A stretch of 6,165 nucleotides of DNA from positions 1 through 6,165 of the forward strand of contig USIA01000115.1 in assembly GCA_900554535.1 (NCBI GenBank), given 5' to 3'. Positions 1 to 5,081 of the stretch are shown one piece after another; the first letter of the stretch is position 1; every line of letters begins with the position of its first letter. The DNA comes from an uncultured Oscillospiraceae bacterium (GTDB lineage Bacteria; Bacillota; Clostridia; Oscillospirales; Acutalibacteraceae). Under the pieces are notes generated by a model. The model did no database searches. It saw only the letters and a list, made by a program, of their open reading frames with translations, and was not told where the DNA came from. A program made the position numbers and the translations under genes.

Positions 1-56
1 GGCTCGTCCGCATAACGCGAGCGGGATTGTTTTTTTGTATGTTTGGGGTCCGTCAT
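1..56 (-). CDS. 5' end of an unidentified minus-strand gene (partial)
   Basis: Eighteen codons read leftward off the window edge, starting with ATG (complement of 54-56) and reading MTDPKHTKKQSRSRYADE with no stop. The start is well supported: a GGAGG ribosome binding site (complement of 63-67) lies 6 nt upstream, and a good minus-strand promoter lies about 50 nt before the start. The visible N-terminus is hydrophilic and basic, with no signal peptide in these residues; many cytoplasmic or membrane proteins begin with such a charged stretch. Too little is present to assign a family. It is divergently transcribed from the C39 peptidase lipoprotein gene and shares its intergenic control region, so joint regulation is possible (inference). 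Confidence 0.7.
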   Translation of the reverse strand, partial: MTDPKHTKKQSRSRYADE

Positions 57-103
57 AGAATGCCTCCGTTCCCGCAGAATGTCGTTTGCGCGGTGATAAA
101 TCT

Positions 104-131
104 ATTGTACGGCGCCCGCGGAAAAAGTCAA
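104..131 (-). promoter_or_regulatory. SigA-type promoter for the leftward gene
   Basis: On the minus strand the -35 box TTGACT (complement of 126-131) and the -10 box TACAAT (complement of 104-109) are separated by 16 bp. The expected transcript start near position 97 leaves a leader of about 40 nt before the ATG at 56, with the GGAGG site inside it. Each box differs from consensus by one base. Confidence 0.7.
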
Positions 132-146
132 GTTATGTAGACTGAC

Positions 147-163
147 TGTAAGAAAATTGTAAG
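147..163 (+). promoter_or_regulatory. Direct repeat resembling a WalR (YycF) box
   Basis: TGTAAG at 147-152 is repeated exactly at 158-163 with a 5-bp spacer, so the copies sit 11 bp apart, one helical turn. The published WalR recognition pattern is TGTWAH-N5-TGTWAH. This site matches everything except the last base of each half, which is G instead of A/C/T. It lies between the two divergent promoters, 15 bp from one -35 box and 18 bp from the other, where an OmpR-family activator could contact polymerase. The assignment is inference. Confidence 0.4.
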
Positions 164-181
164 GATTCCATAGTGACTGCC

Positions 182-210
182 TTGAGGAACGGGCTGTACC
201 ATGGTATAAT
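182..210 (+). promoter_or_regulatory. SigA-type promoter for the C39 peptidase operon
   Basis: The -35 box TTGAGG (182-187) and a perfect -10 box TATAAT (205-210) are separated by 17 bp. Transcription would begin near 217, giving an unusually long leader of about 225 nt before the favoured peptidase start at 442. No competing promoter of equal quality was seen closer to the gene. Confidence 0.75.
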
Positions 211-229
211 GCGATTGAATCCACACGCG

Positions 230-261
230 GTGAGAAGGAAAACGATGCGGGATCTTCTCAC
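230..261 (+). promoter_or_regulatory. Leader hairpin covering a possible ribosome binding site
   Basis: GTGAGAAG (230-237) and CTTCTCAC (254-261) form a perfect 8-bp inverted repeat around a 16-nt loop, starting about 13 nt after the predicted transcript start. The left arm holds the GAGAAGG that would act as ribosome binding site for the small ORF starting at 245, and that ORF's ATG lies in the loop. No T-run follows, so it is not a terminator. It could be an RNA switch in translation or a DNA operator. Confidence 0.45.
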
Positions 262-277
262 GACGCAAAAACGATGA
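245..277 (+). CDS. Possible 10-codon leader ORF
   Basis: ATG at 245 opens a 10-residue frame (MRDLLTTQKR) closed by TGA at 275-277. A purine-rich GAGAAGGAA lies just upstream at a normal distance. Its stop overlaps an ATG at 274 in the arrangement ATGA, a classic translational-coupling signal, and that ATG is in frame with the C39 peptidase gene 56 codons before the lipoprotein signal peptide. It may be a regulatory leader peptide that controls entry to the downstream frame, or simply chance in an untranslated leader. Nothing in the peptide suggests a known attenuator: there is no run of one amino acid. Confidence 0.25.
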   Translation: MRDLLTTQKR

Positions 278-441
278 ACCGGGTAGTGTCCCTTTGCGAT
301 CGTGCTGATTTTAGATTGGGCAGCCGGTTTCACTATTTTGTCATAAAATGCGCAATGCTGCATGCTTTTATGGGGCCAGCTGGACAATTGACAGAAAAGG
401 ATGCGGCGAATGCAATTGAGAAGGAGGGAAGGGGACAAGCG

Positions 442-1305
442 ATGAAACAGAAGCAACGAAAGCGTTCTAAGCATTCTATATGGATGCGTGCGGCAGCGTG
501 CGCCATGGCTGCAGCGATGTTTGCTGGTTGTGGGCAGGTTGCCCAGTCGGAAAGCGCCGCGCCTTCCGCTCCTGCACAGTCCGCAGTCACGTCATCTGCC
601 CAGCCGGACTCTTCCACGACAGCGAGCGCAGAAAATACAGACGAGGCGGCGCTGGTGTTTGAAACCCCGGTCGCCTCCATGCCCAGTCAGCTGCAAATTG
701 ACGTCCCCTATCTTTCGCAGGAAGACCTGCTGCCGACCGGATGTGAAATCGTCAGCGCTATGATGCTCATGCAGTTCTGGGGTGTCAACCGCTCCGTGGA
801 GGAGGTGCTTCAGGCAGTCCCTATTGGAGAGTTGACCGAAGAGGACGGCGTCCTTGTTGGCCCGGACCCGAACCAGATGTTTGTCGGCGATCCACGCACG
901 CAGGGCGGCTACGGTTGCTTTCCGCCAGTTGTGCAGCAGTTTATGCAGGAGCTGATGGGGGAATCCTATGCCGTGCTGGATGTGACCGGCACTTCTCTGG
1001 ACGAATTGTGCAGCACGTATCTGGCGCGCCAGCAGCCGGTGCTGGTGTGGGCCAGCATCAATATGGTGGCGATTGAGGATGGCGCCGAATGGCGTCTGCG
1101 CGGCACGCAGGAAACCTTCACGTGGCCTGCCAACGAGCACTGCATGGTGCTGACAGGTTATCATGCGGACAGTTATTTTCTCAATGATCCCTACAAAGGA
1201 AACGGCAAAATCGAGATCGATCGAGACACTTTGGAGGCCCGCTATCAGGACATGCAGCAGCGCGCGGTTGTGGTGGTTCCGTTAGCGGCCGCAGACGAAC
1301 GCTAG
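442..1305 (+). CDS. C39-family (C39_2) cysteine peptidase lipoprotein
   Basis: A 287-residue protein, probably lipid-anchored outside the membrane. Residues 1-30 form a basic N-region, an Ala-rich hydrophobic core and a lipobox FAGC with Cys30 as the lipidation site. Residues 31-70 are a Ser/Ala/Pro/Thr linker. The rest matches the Peptidase_C39_2 fold: VPYLSQ followed by LPTGCE with the likely nucleophile Cys101, then NEHCMVLTGY with His233 and NDPY with Asp249, completing the expected Cys-His-Asp set. Substrate is unknown; family members cleave peptides or are suspected in cell-wall processing. I chose 442 because the signal peptide starts there and AGGAGG and AAGGGG stretches (422-434) precede it. 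The frame is open back to ATG 274, but the extra 56 residues would bury the signal peptide. It is the first gene of a short unit with the small membrane protein. Confidence 0.85.
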   Translation: MKQKQRKRSKHSIWMRAAACAMAAAMFAGCGQVAQSESAAPSAPAQSAVTSSAQPDSSTTASAENTDEAALVFETPVASMPSQLQIDVPYLSQEDLLPTGCEIVSAMMLMQFWGVNRSVEEVLQAVPIGELTEEDGVLVGPDPNQMFVGDPRTQGGYGCFPPVVQQFMQELMGESYAVLDVTGTSLDELCSTYLARQQPVLVWASINMVAIEDGAEWRLRGTQETFTWPANEHCMVLTGYHADSYFLNDPYKGNGKIEIDRDTLEARYQDMQQRAVVVVPLAAADER

Positions 1306-1355
1306 GCGTTTTTCGCTCTATGGAATCAAACACAGGGAAGGCAGGCGAAGCTTCC

Positions 1356-1520
1356 ATGAAGCAGCGCAAGCGAAATAAGCAGGGACCAAACTGTCCGCGG
1401 CAGGGGCAAGACTCGGCGGAAAAACCCTTCTCCAAGGGCGTGGTGGTTTTTATCATCATCATACTGGCGTGGCTGGTATTTGCCATCCTGGTGGCCATGC
1501 ATGTGTTGCCAATTTTCTGA
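1356..1520 (+). CDS. Small single-span membrane protein, unknown function
   Basis: A 54-residue protein with a very basic N-terminus (MKQRKRNKQG) and one hydrophobic segment at about residues 28-49 (starting GVVVFIIIILAW), ending HVLPIF. By the positive-inside rule the N-terminus should be cytoplasmic and the short C-terminus outside. It follows the C39 lipoprotein gene by 50 nt with no terminator between, and a strong terminator comes right after it, so the two are probably co-transcribed. Its opening residues resemble those of the lipoprotein (MKQKQRKRSK), likely just a shared basic topology signal. The start is uncertain: ATG 1320 gives a 66-residue version but has no ribosome binding site; ATG 1356 has only a weak purine stretch. 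No family is recognised. A partner or anchor role for the peptidase is inference. Confidence 0.6.
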   Translation: MKQRKRNKQGPNCPRQGQDSAEKPFSKGVVVFIIIILAWLVFAILVAMHVLPIF

Positions 1521-1532
1521 AAAGCAGCACAG

Positions 1533-1570
1533 AATAAGGCCCCGGGCATAAGAAACCGGGACCTTATTTT
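1533..1570. terminator. Bidirectional intrinsic terminator
   Basis: Arms at 1533-1545 and 1556-1568 pair over 13 positions with one C-A mismatch around a 10-nt loop. The stem is GC-rich at the top and AATAAGG/CCTTATT at the base, giving a U-rich end on both strands (TTATTTT rightward, TTATTCTG leftward). It sits between two convergent genes, 12 nt after the small membrane gene and 8 nt before the stop of the minus-strand gene, and probably serves both. Confidence 0.8.
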
Positions 1571-1578
1571 CAGGTAGT

Positions 1579-1764
1579 TCAGTTGTCGCCGCGGGTCAGG
1601 TTGTCCGCATAGTCCCGCATGCTCTCAAAGGAGTTGACGCGGAATGCGCGCGTGCTCATCTGTTGGCGGACGGTCGGGGGCAGTTCCTCGAAAAACGCCT
1701 TGGCCTGTGGGTCTTCACGCATCAGCGTAAACATGTCGCGGTACGTTTTGGAATTCTGCTGCAT
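1579..1764 (-). CDS. 61-residue hypothetical protein
   Basis: A small, soluble, mostly helical-looking protein beginning MQQNSKTYRDMFTLMRED and ending YADNLTRGDN, with no signal peptide, membrane segment or cysteine. The middle, FFEELPPTVRQQMSTRA, followed by a SFESMRDYADNL helix, is a pattern seen in several short Clostridia proteins of unknown function, but I cannot name a family. The start is placed at the ATG complementary to 1762-1764 because GAGG lies 8 nt before it. An upstream ATG (1768-1770) and GTG (1771-1773) in frame sit too close to, or inside, that ribosome binding site. It stands alone between two terminators and has no clear SigA promoter of its own; a GTGA-N6-TCAC palindrome lies 37 nt upstream. 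Confidence 0.65.
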   Translation of the reverse strand: MQQNSKTYRDMFTLMREDPQAKAFFEELPPTVRQQMSTRAFRVNSFESMRDYADNLTRGDN

Positions 1765-1800
1765 CTTCATCACCTCGCGGAATAGTGTGCCCGCACTGTG

Positions 1801-1814
1801 GTGATTTTAATCAC
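1801..1814. promoter_or_regulatory. GTGA-N6-TCAC palindrome, possible Crp/Fnr-type operator
   Basis: GTGATT at 1801-1806 and AATCAC at 1809-1814 form an inverted repeat with a 2-bp centre, equal to GTGA-N6-TCAC, the core of the Crp/Fnr-family recognition pattern. It lies upstream of the 61-residue gene and overlaps a TAAAAT that could be a weak minus-strand -10 box without a good -35. A regulatory role is inference from position and symmetry. Confidence 0.35.
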
Positions 1815-1828
1815 GCTTTCCAAAACAG

Positions 1829-1866
1829 AAAAAGCAGGCACTCCATTTGCAAACTGGGCGCCTGCT
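1829..1866 (-). terminator. Intrinsic terminator of the ricin-domain gene
   Basis: Reading leftward, AGCAGGC (complement of 1860-1866) pairs perfectly with GCCTGCT (complement of 1833-1839), followed by five T (1829-1833). The 20-nt loop contains TTTGCAAA, which can add a weak inner stem. It begins 12 nt after the stop of the lectin gene and separates it from the 61-residue gene. Confidence 0.75.
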
Positions 1867-1877
1867 CAAAAAATTTT

Positions 1878-2696
1878 TTATTTTTTGATTTTGCTGTTAC
1901 TGCCCGTCGTCGGCGTTTTGGTGGCGGTTGGCGTCGTCTTGGGCGCTTCGCTCTTTACCACGGCCTTTTCCGGAGCAGTCTTGGTGGTGGTCAGCGTCGT
2001 CTTGGGCGGCTCATGCTTTACCACTGCCTTTTCCGGCTCTTTCTGCAAAGCGGCAGCAGCTTTCGGCGCTTCCGGCTTTGCCGTGGACGTCGTTTTAGGC
2101 GCCGCTGCCTTGGCAGCAGCTGGAGCCGCTTTTTTCGCAGGAGCGGATGCTTTATGACTTACAGCTGCCTTGGGCGCTGCTTTCGCGGCTGACTTGCGGG
2201 GTGCCTTTTTGTGGGTTGTTTTCGGCGCAGAATCAGCGACTTCTGTGATCTGCCAGATCTGATTGTCACCTTCAACGCTCTCCCAGATCTGCAAATGAGC
2301 GCCCTCTTCTTTGGAGATGTCGACGATATCCATGCATTTTCCGCTGGCCTTGGAGACGATTTTATAGCCGTCCGCCACGGGCTCCAACGTCCACTGCTGC
2401 GTCTCCGTATCTGCGGGCTCCCACTGGTGCAGCCAAGCGCCGTTTTCCACGCCGCCTTCGATGACGTCGACCGCCTTGCCCGTTATTTGGTTCACGAGAC
2501 GGCATGTCCCGTTAGCAGCCGGAAGCAGCTTCCACATTTGAATGCTTGTATCTTCCGGAGCCTCCATAATCAGCAGAGCGCCGTTTGCTCCCTCTGCATC
2601 CTCAATGCTCAGAGCCAGGCCGCTTTGCTTAGAGAGAATTTTATAAGACTTTGTTTCAGAGATCAACTTTTCCGTTGCGCTTTTCTTTACTGCCAT
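1878..2696 (-). CDS. Ricin-type beta-trefoil protein with basic H1-like tail
   Basis: A 272-residue protein in two parts. Residues 17-153 hold three repeats of about 46 residues, each ending in the QxW motif of ricin B lectins: Q53-M-W55, Q100-Q-W102 and Q146-I-W148, so the trefoil appears complete. Conserved GKAVDV and GKCMDI strands mark typical sugar-site positions in repeats 2 and 3. Residues 155-272 are a low-complexity tail with 25 lysines in 118 residues, rich in Ala, Pro and Thr (KAAPKAA-like), similar in composition to histone H1 or AlgP tails. No signal peptide or membrane segment is seen, so the protein is predicted cytoplasmic, odd for a lectin. The start is firm: AAGGAG 9 nt upstream and a near-consensus promoter. 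Glycan binding is family knowledge; binding of nucleic acid or an acidic polymer by the tail is inference. Confidence 0.85.
   Translation of the reverse strand: MAVKKSATEKLISETKSYKILSKQSGLALSIEDAEGANGALLIMEAPEDTSIQMWKLLPAANGTCRLVNQITGKAVDVIEGGVENGAWLHQWEPADTETQQWTLEPVADGYKIVSKASGKCMDIVDISKEEGAHLQIWESVEGDNQIWQITEVADSAPKTTHKKAPRKSAAKAAPKAAVSHKASAPAKKAAPAAAKAAAPKTTSTAKPEAPKAAAALQKEPEKAVVKHEPPKTTLTTTKTAPEKAVVKSEAPKTTPTATKTPTTGSNSKIKK
1917..2036 (-). repeat. 63-bp direct repeat in the lectin tail
   Basis: Segment 1917-1973 aligns without gaps to 1980-2036, a 63-bp (21-residue) period. Both copies encode EKAVVKxExPKTTxTxTKT. Shared blocks include GCGTCGTCTTGGGCG and GCCTTTTCCGG; differences are spread through the rest, so the duplication is not recent. 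Being a multiple of three, gain or loss of a unit would keep the reading frame. Confidence 0.75.
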
Positions 2697-2784
2697 AATG
2701 AAATGCTCCTTCTATGACTGCTCTCATCTTATAACCACGTACGCCTACCGAAATTCCAAACGATACAATGAACCACCGTATTTT

Positions 2785-2813
2785 GGTATAAATTCATTAT
2801 ACGCATGTATACC
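2785..2813. repeat. Inverted repeat over the lectin promoter
   Basis: GGTATA at 2785-2790 and TATACC at 2808-2813 are an exact inverted repeat with a 17-bp centre that contains the -10 box of the lectin gene. A repressor bound here would block that promoter. The arms are short and AT-rich, so chance is possible. Confidence 0.3.
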
Positions 2814-2824
2814 GGCAAAGTCAA
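2796..2824 (-). promoter_or_regulatory. Near-consensus SigA promoter of the ricin-domain gene
   Basis: On the minus strand, -35 TTGACT (complement of 2819-2824) and a perfect -10 TATAAT (complement of 2796-2801) are 17 bp apart. The transcript would start near 2789 and carry a leader of about 93 nt before the ATG at 2696. The near-perfect boxes suggest strong expression. Confidence 0.75.
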
Positions 2825-2885
2825 TGGAAGGAGCCGAAGTCCGGCTTTTTGACGTTTCAAGGTGCGGTTTTGAGCGGCCACTTTG

Positions 2886-2914
2886 TTGCAATTCCATGCA
2901 AGATCCGGTATGAT
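2886..2914 (+). promoter_or_regulatory. SigA promoter of the rRNA methyltransferase gene
   Basis: TTGCAA (2886-2891) and TATGAT (2909-2914) are 17 bp apart, placing the transcript start near 2921, 30 nt before ATG 2951. This excludes the in-frame ATG at 2849 as start for this transcript. The -35 box forms part of an inverted repeat TTGCA-N6-TGCAA (2886-2901). Confidence 0.65.
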
Positions 2915-2950
2915 GAAGCGAAAGATGCACGATTTCGGAGGGATCAAAAG

Positions 2951-4168
2951 ATGAAGGACAGAGGCTTTGGGCAGGTTGTGATTACGAAGAAGGGGGAGGC
3001 GTCCGTTGTGGGCGGCCACCCATGGATTTATGATACAGAAGTGACGCCGCAGGGAACGCTGGAGGATGGCGCGATTGTGGAAGTGCTCTCGCAAAAGGGG
3101 CGGTGGCTGGGGGCGGGATTTTATAACAGCCACAGCAAGATCCGCGTGCGTCTGCTTTCCCGCAACGCGAACGACACCTTTGACGCCGCTTTTTTCCGGC
3201 GGCGTCTGCAATATGCCTGGGCATACCGCAAGGCTGTGCTGGCCCCGCAGGAGCTTTCCTGCTGCCGGGTTGTTTTCGGCGAGGCGGATCAACTGCCAGG
3301 ACTGACGGTGGACCGCTTTTCCAATATTCTGGTGACGCAGACGCTCAGTCTCGGCATGGAGCAGCGCAAGGGTGTTTTGTTCCAGGCGCTTTATGACGTT
3401 CTGACTGCGGATGGCCAGACGATCGACGGTATTTATGAGCGCAACGATGTGGCGATCCGCGAACGCGAAGGCATGGCGGAGGGGACGGGCTTTTTCCCAC
3501 TGACGGGTGTTCCGGAACCGGCGGTCACGGAAACGGAAATCCTGGAAAATGGACTGCGGTACCGGGTCGATTTCGCGAAAGGACAAAAAACCGGCTTTTT
3601 CCTGGATCAGAAATATAACCGGCAGGCAGTCGCCCGTCTGGCGCGCGGCCGCCGCGTGCTCGATTGTTTCACCCATACAGGGTCTTTTGCCATGAATGCA
3701 GCCAAGGGCGGCGCCCTGCATGTGCACGCGGTGGACGTCAGCGCTGACGCCGTAGCGCTCGCCGAGCAGAATATTCGTTTAAATGGCCTACAGGATGTTG
3801 TGGATTGCGAAACCGCCAATGTCTTTGACCTGCTGCCCGCGCTGCCGCCGCATCAGTATGACTTTATCATCCTGGACCCGCCGGCCTTTACTAAAAGCCG
3901 GCGCACGGTCCAACATGCAGCGCGTGGATATAAAGAGATCAACCTGCGCGCGATGAAACTGTTGCCGCGCGGCGGATATTTGGCAACCTGCTCGTGCTCG
4001 CATTTTATGACAGAGCCGCTGTTTGTCAAAATGCTGCGGGCCGCCGCAGCGGACGCCCAGGTTTCCCTGCGTCAGATCGAAGCTCGGCAGCAGGCGCCGG
4101 ATCACCCGATCCTTTGGAACGTGCCGGAGACCAGTTACCTGAAATTTTACTTATTCCAGGTCGTTTGA
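2951..4168 (+). CDS. rlmI: RlmI-type class I SAM-dependent rRNA methyltransferase
   Basis: A 405-residue protein of the RlmI family (COG1092), close in length to E. coli RlmI, which makes m5C in 23S rRNA. An N-terminal PUA domain (about 1-75) shows GGHPWIYDTEV and the GRWLGAGFYNSHSKIRVRLL strand pair. A linking domain with NDVAIREREG follows. The Rossmann methyltransferase domain has KTGFFLDQKYNR, the SAM-binding motif VLDCFTHTGSF (236-246), the DPPAF motif (309-313) and TCSCSH (Cys347 and Cys349; one is the likely catalytic Cys). All key motifs are intact. The start is set by GGAGGG 8 nt upstream and a promoter that lies inside the longer open frame. The exact rRNA target in this organism is inferred from family. 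Transcribed divergently from the lectin gene; no clear terminator follows it. Confidence 0.9.
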   Translation: MKDRGFGQVVITKKGEASVVGGHPWIYDTEVTPQGTLEDGAIVEVLSQKGRWLGAGFYNSHSKIRVRLLSRNANDTFDAAFFRRRLQYAWAYRKAVLAPQELSCCRVVFGEADQLPGLTVDRFSNILVTQTLSLGMEQRKGVLFQALYDVLTADGQTIDGIYERNDVAIREREGMAEGTGFFPLTGVPEPAVTETEILENGLRYRVDFAKGQKTGFFLDQKYNRQAVARLARGRRVLDCFTHTGSFAMNAAKGGALHVHAVDVSADAVALAEQNIRLNGLQDVVDCETANVFDLLPALPPHQYDFIILDPPAFTKSRRTVQHAARGYKEINLRAMKLLPRGGYLATCSCSHFMTEPLFVKMLRAAAADAQVSLRQIEARQQAPDHPILWNVPETSYLKFYLFQVV

Positions 4169-4194
4169 GTCCGTCTGATTCATATCTATAGAAT
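4165..4194 (+). promoter_or_regulatory. Possible promoter of the mscS-GNAT unit
   Basis: TTGAGT (4165-4170), overlapping the methyltransferase stop codon, is followed by TATAGA (4187-4192, 16-bp spacer) or TAGAAT (4189-4194, 18-bp spacer). Either gives a leader of about 45 nt. The -10 box falls in an 18-bp palindrome, so control by a repressor is plausible. With no terminator after the methyltransferase gene, read-through may also feed this unit. Confidence 0.45.
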
Positions 4195-4230
4195 TCTATA
4201 GAATTTATAGCAGCAAAGGAAACTATAGAA
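4185..4230. repeat. Palindromic CTATAG array before mscS
   Basis: Positions 4185-4202 read TCTATAGAATTCTATAGA, a perfect 18-bp palindrome. The unit CTATAGAATT occurs twice in tandem (4186-4195, 4196-4205), followed by a degenerate TTATAG (4205-4210) and another CTATAGAA at 4223-4230. CTATA-GAATT-TATAG (4196-4210) makes a second, overlapping inverted repeat. The first copies are spaced one helical turn apart. Confidence 0.65.
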
Positions 4231-4244
4231 ATGGAGGCGTTATC

Positions 4245-5078
4245 ATGCAGGTTGAGCAGCTTGGGGAACAGTTTTTAACGTGGCTTTTGGGGATGCTGCC
4301 AAAGCTACTGGCAGCGGCGGCTATTGTGGTGGCCGGCTGGCTTTTGAGCCGCCTTGCGCGAAAGCTTTGCGAAAAGGCGATGGAAAAATCCAACCACGAG
4401 GTAGGGGCTATTTCCTTCTTGGGGTCGGCGGCCTCGGTGATCGTCAAGATCGTCGCCGTCATCATGGCGCTTTCTGCCCTGGGCGTGAACACGGCCGTTC
4501 TGGTGGGCGGGCTTTCTGCCATCAGCCTGGGCATCAGCCTTGCACTTAAGGACAACATGGCAAACGTGGCAAGCGGCCTGCAGATGCTGGTGACGAAGCC
4601 GTTTCACGTGGGGGACTACATTGCGACGGAGGATGGTGTGGAAGGCACGGTCGAGCGAATTGAGTTGATGTTTACAACTCTGCGGACTTTCGACAATAAA
4701 CAAGTTGTCATCCCCAACGCACGGCTGGCCAATGCCATTTTGACCGATTACACAGCGATGGATAAGCGCTGCCTAAGCTTGACTTTTTCCGTTTCCTATG
4801 ACGATGATTTGGCGTATGCCAAGGAAGTGCTCCACCAGACCGCGGCCGCAGATAAGCGCGTGCTGGCCGACCCGGCCCCGCTGGTGGCGGTGAACCGGCA
4901 TGGCGACAGCGGCGTGGAATTGATTGCGCGCCTGTGGTGCAAGACAAACGATTACTGGCCGCTCTACTACGCCTTGCAGGAGAACGTGAAATTGGCCTTT
5001 GATACGCACGGCATTCACATTCCATGCGCCCAGGTAGAGGTCCATATGGACCACATGCCGGCGCAGAAGGAGGGATAA
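4245..5078 (+). CDS. mscS: MscS-family small-conductance mechanosensitive channel
   Basis: A 277-residue channel, close to the 286 of E. coli MscS, that would open under membrane tension and release solutes during osmotic downshock. TM1 lies at about 19-36, TM2 at 57-79 and the pore helix TM3 at 83-117. In TM3 the Gly/Ala-rich face and both seal leucines align (Leu95 and Leu99 with E. coli Leu105 and Leu109), while the hinge Gly113 is replaced by Asp103 in an ALKDNMANVASG stretch. The cytoplasmic beta domain follows with GDYI (123-126) and VIPNARL, then the alpha/beta domain ending in IPCAQVEVH. GGAGG 7 nt upstream supports the start. It is 3 nt from the GNAT gene, so they are co-transcribed and probably translationally coupled. 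Confidence 0.92.
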   Translation: MQVEQLGEQFLTWLLGMLPKLLAAAAIVVAGWLLSRLARKLCEKAMEKSNHEVGAISFLGSAASVIVKIVAVIMALSALGVNTAVLVGGLSAISLGISLALKDNMANVASGLQMLVTKPFHVGDYIATEDGVEGTVERIELMFTTLRTFDNKQVVIPNARLANAILTDYTAMDKRCLSLTFSVSYDDDLAYAKEVLHQTAAADKRVLADPAPLVAVNRHGDSGVELIARLWCKTNDYWPLYYALQENVKLAFDTHGIHIPCAQVEVHMDHMPAQKEG

Positions 5079-5081
5079 GCA

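Noticed and set aside
2..36. Hairpin GCTCG/CGAGC followed by seven T, looking like a rightward terminator
   Set aside because: The T-run is the complement of Lys-Lys-Gln codons in the minus-strand gene that starts at 56, and the stem is only 5 bp and is separated from the T-run.
388..416. TTGACA-17-TGCAAT promoter-like pair just before the peptidase gene
   Set aside because: The -10 is poor and transcription would start inside the ribosome binding site, giving no usable leader.
592..1164. Minus-strand open frame of 190 codons opposite the C39 peptidase
   Set aside because: Antisense shadow of a gene with catalytic motifs; no ribosome binding site.
2211..2717. Plus-strand open frame of 168 codons opposite the ricin-domain gene
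   Set aside because: It runs against a clear beta-trefoil coding region and shows no domain.
2832..2850. AGCCG/CGGCT stem followed by five T
   Set aside because: A 5-bp stem with no rightward gene upstream to end; it could be a remnant, but support is too weak to call a terminator.
2729..3727. Long minus-strand open frame of 332 codons opposite the methyltransferase
   Set aside because: It lies antisense to a gene with clear family motifs, has no ribosome binding site, and its translation is rich in His, Arg and Pro with no recognisable domain. It is a shadow of GC-rich codons.
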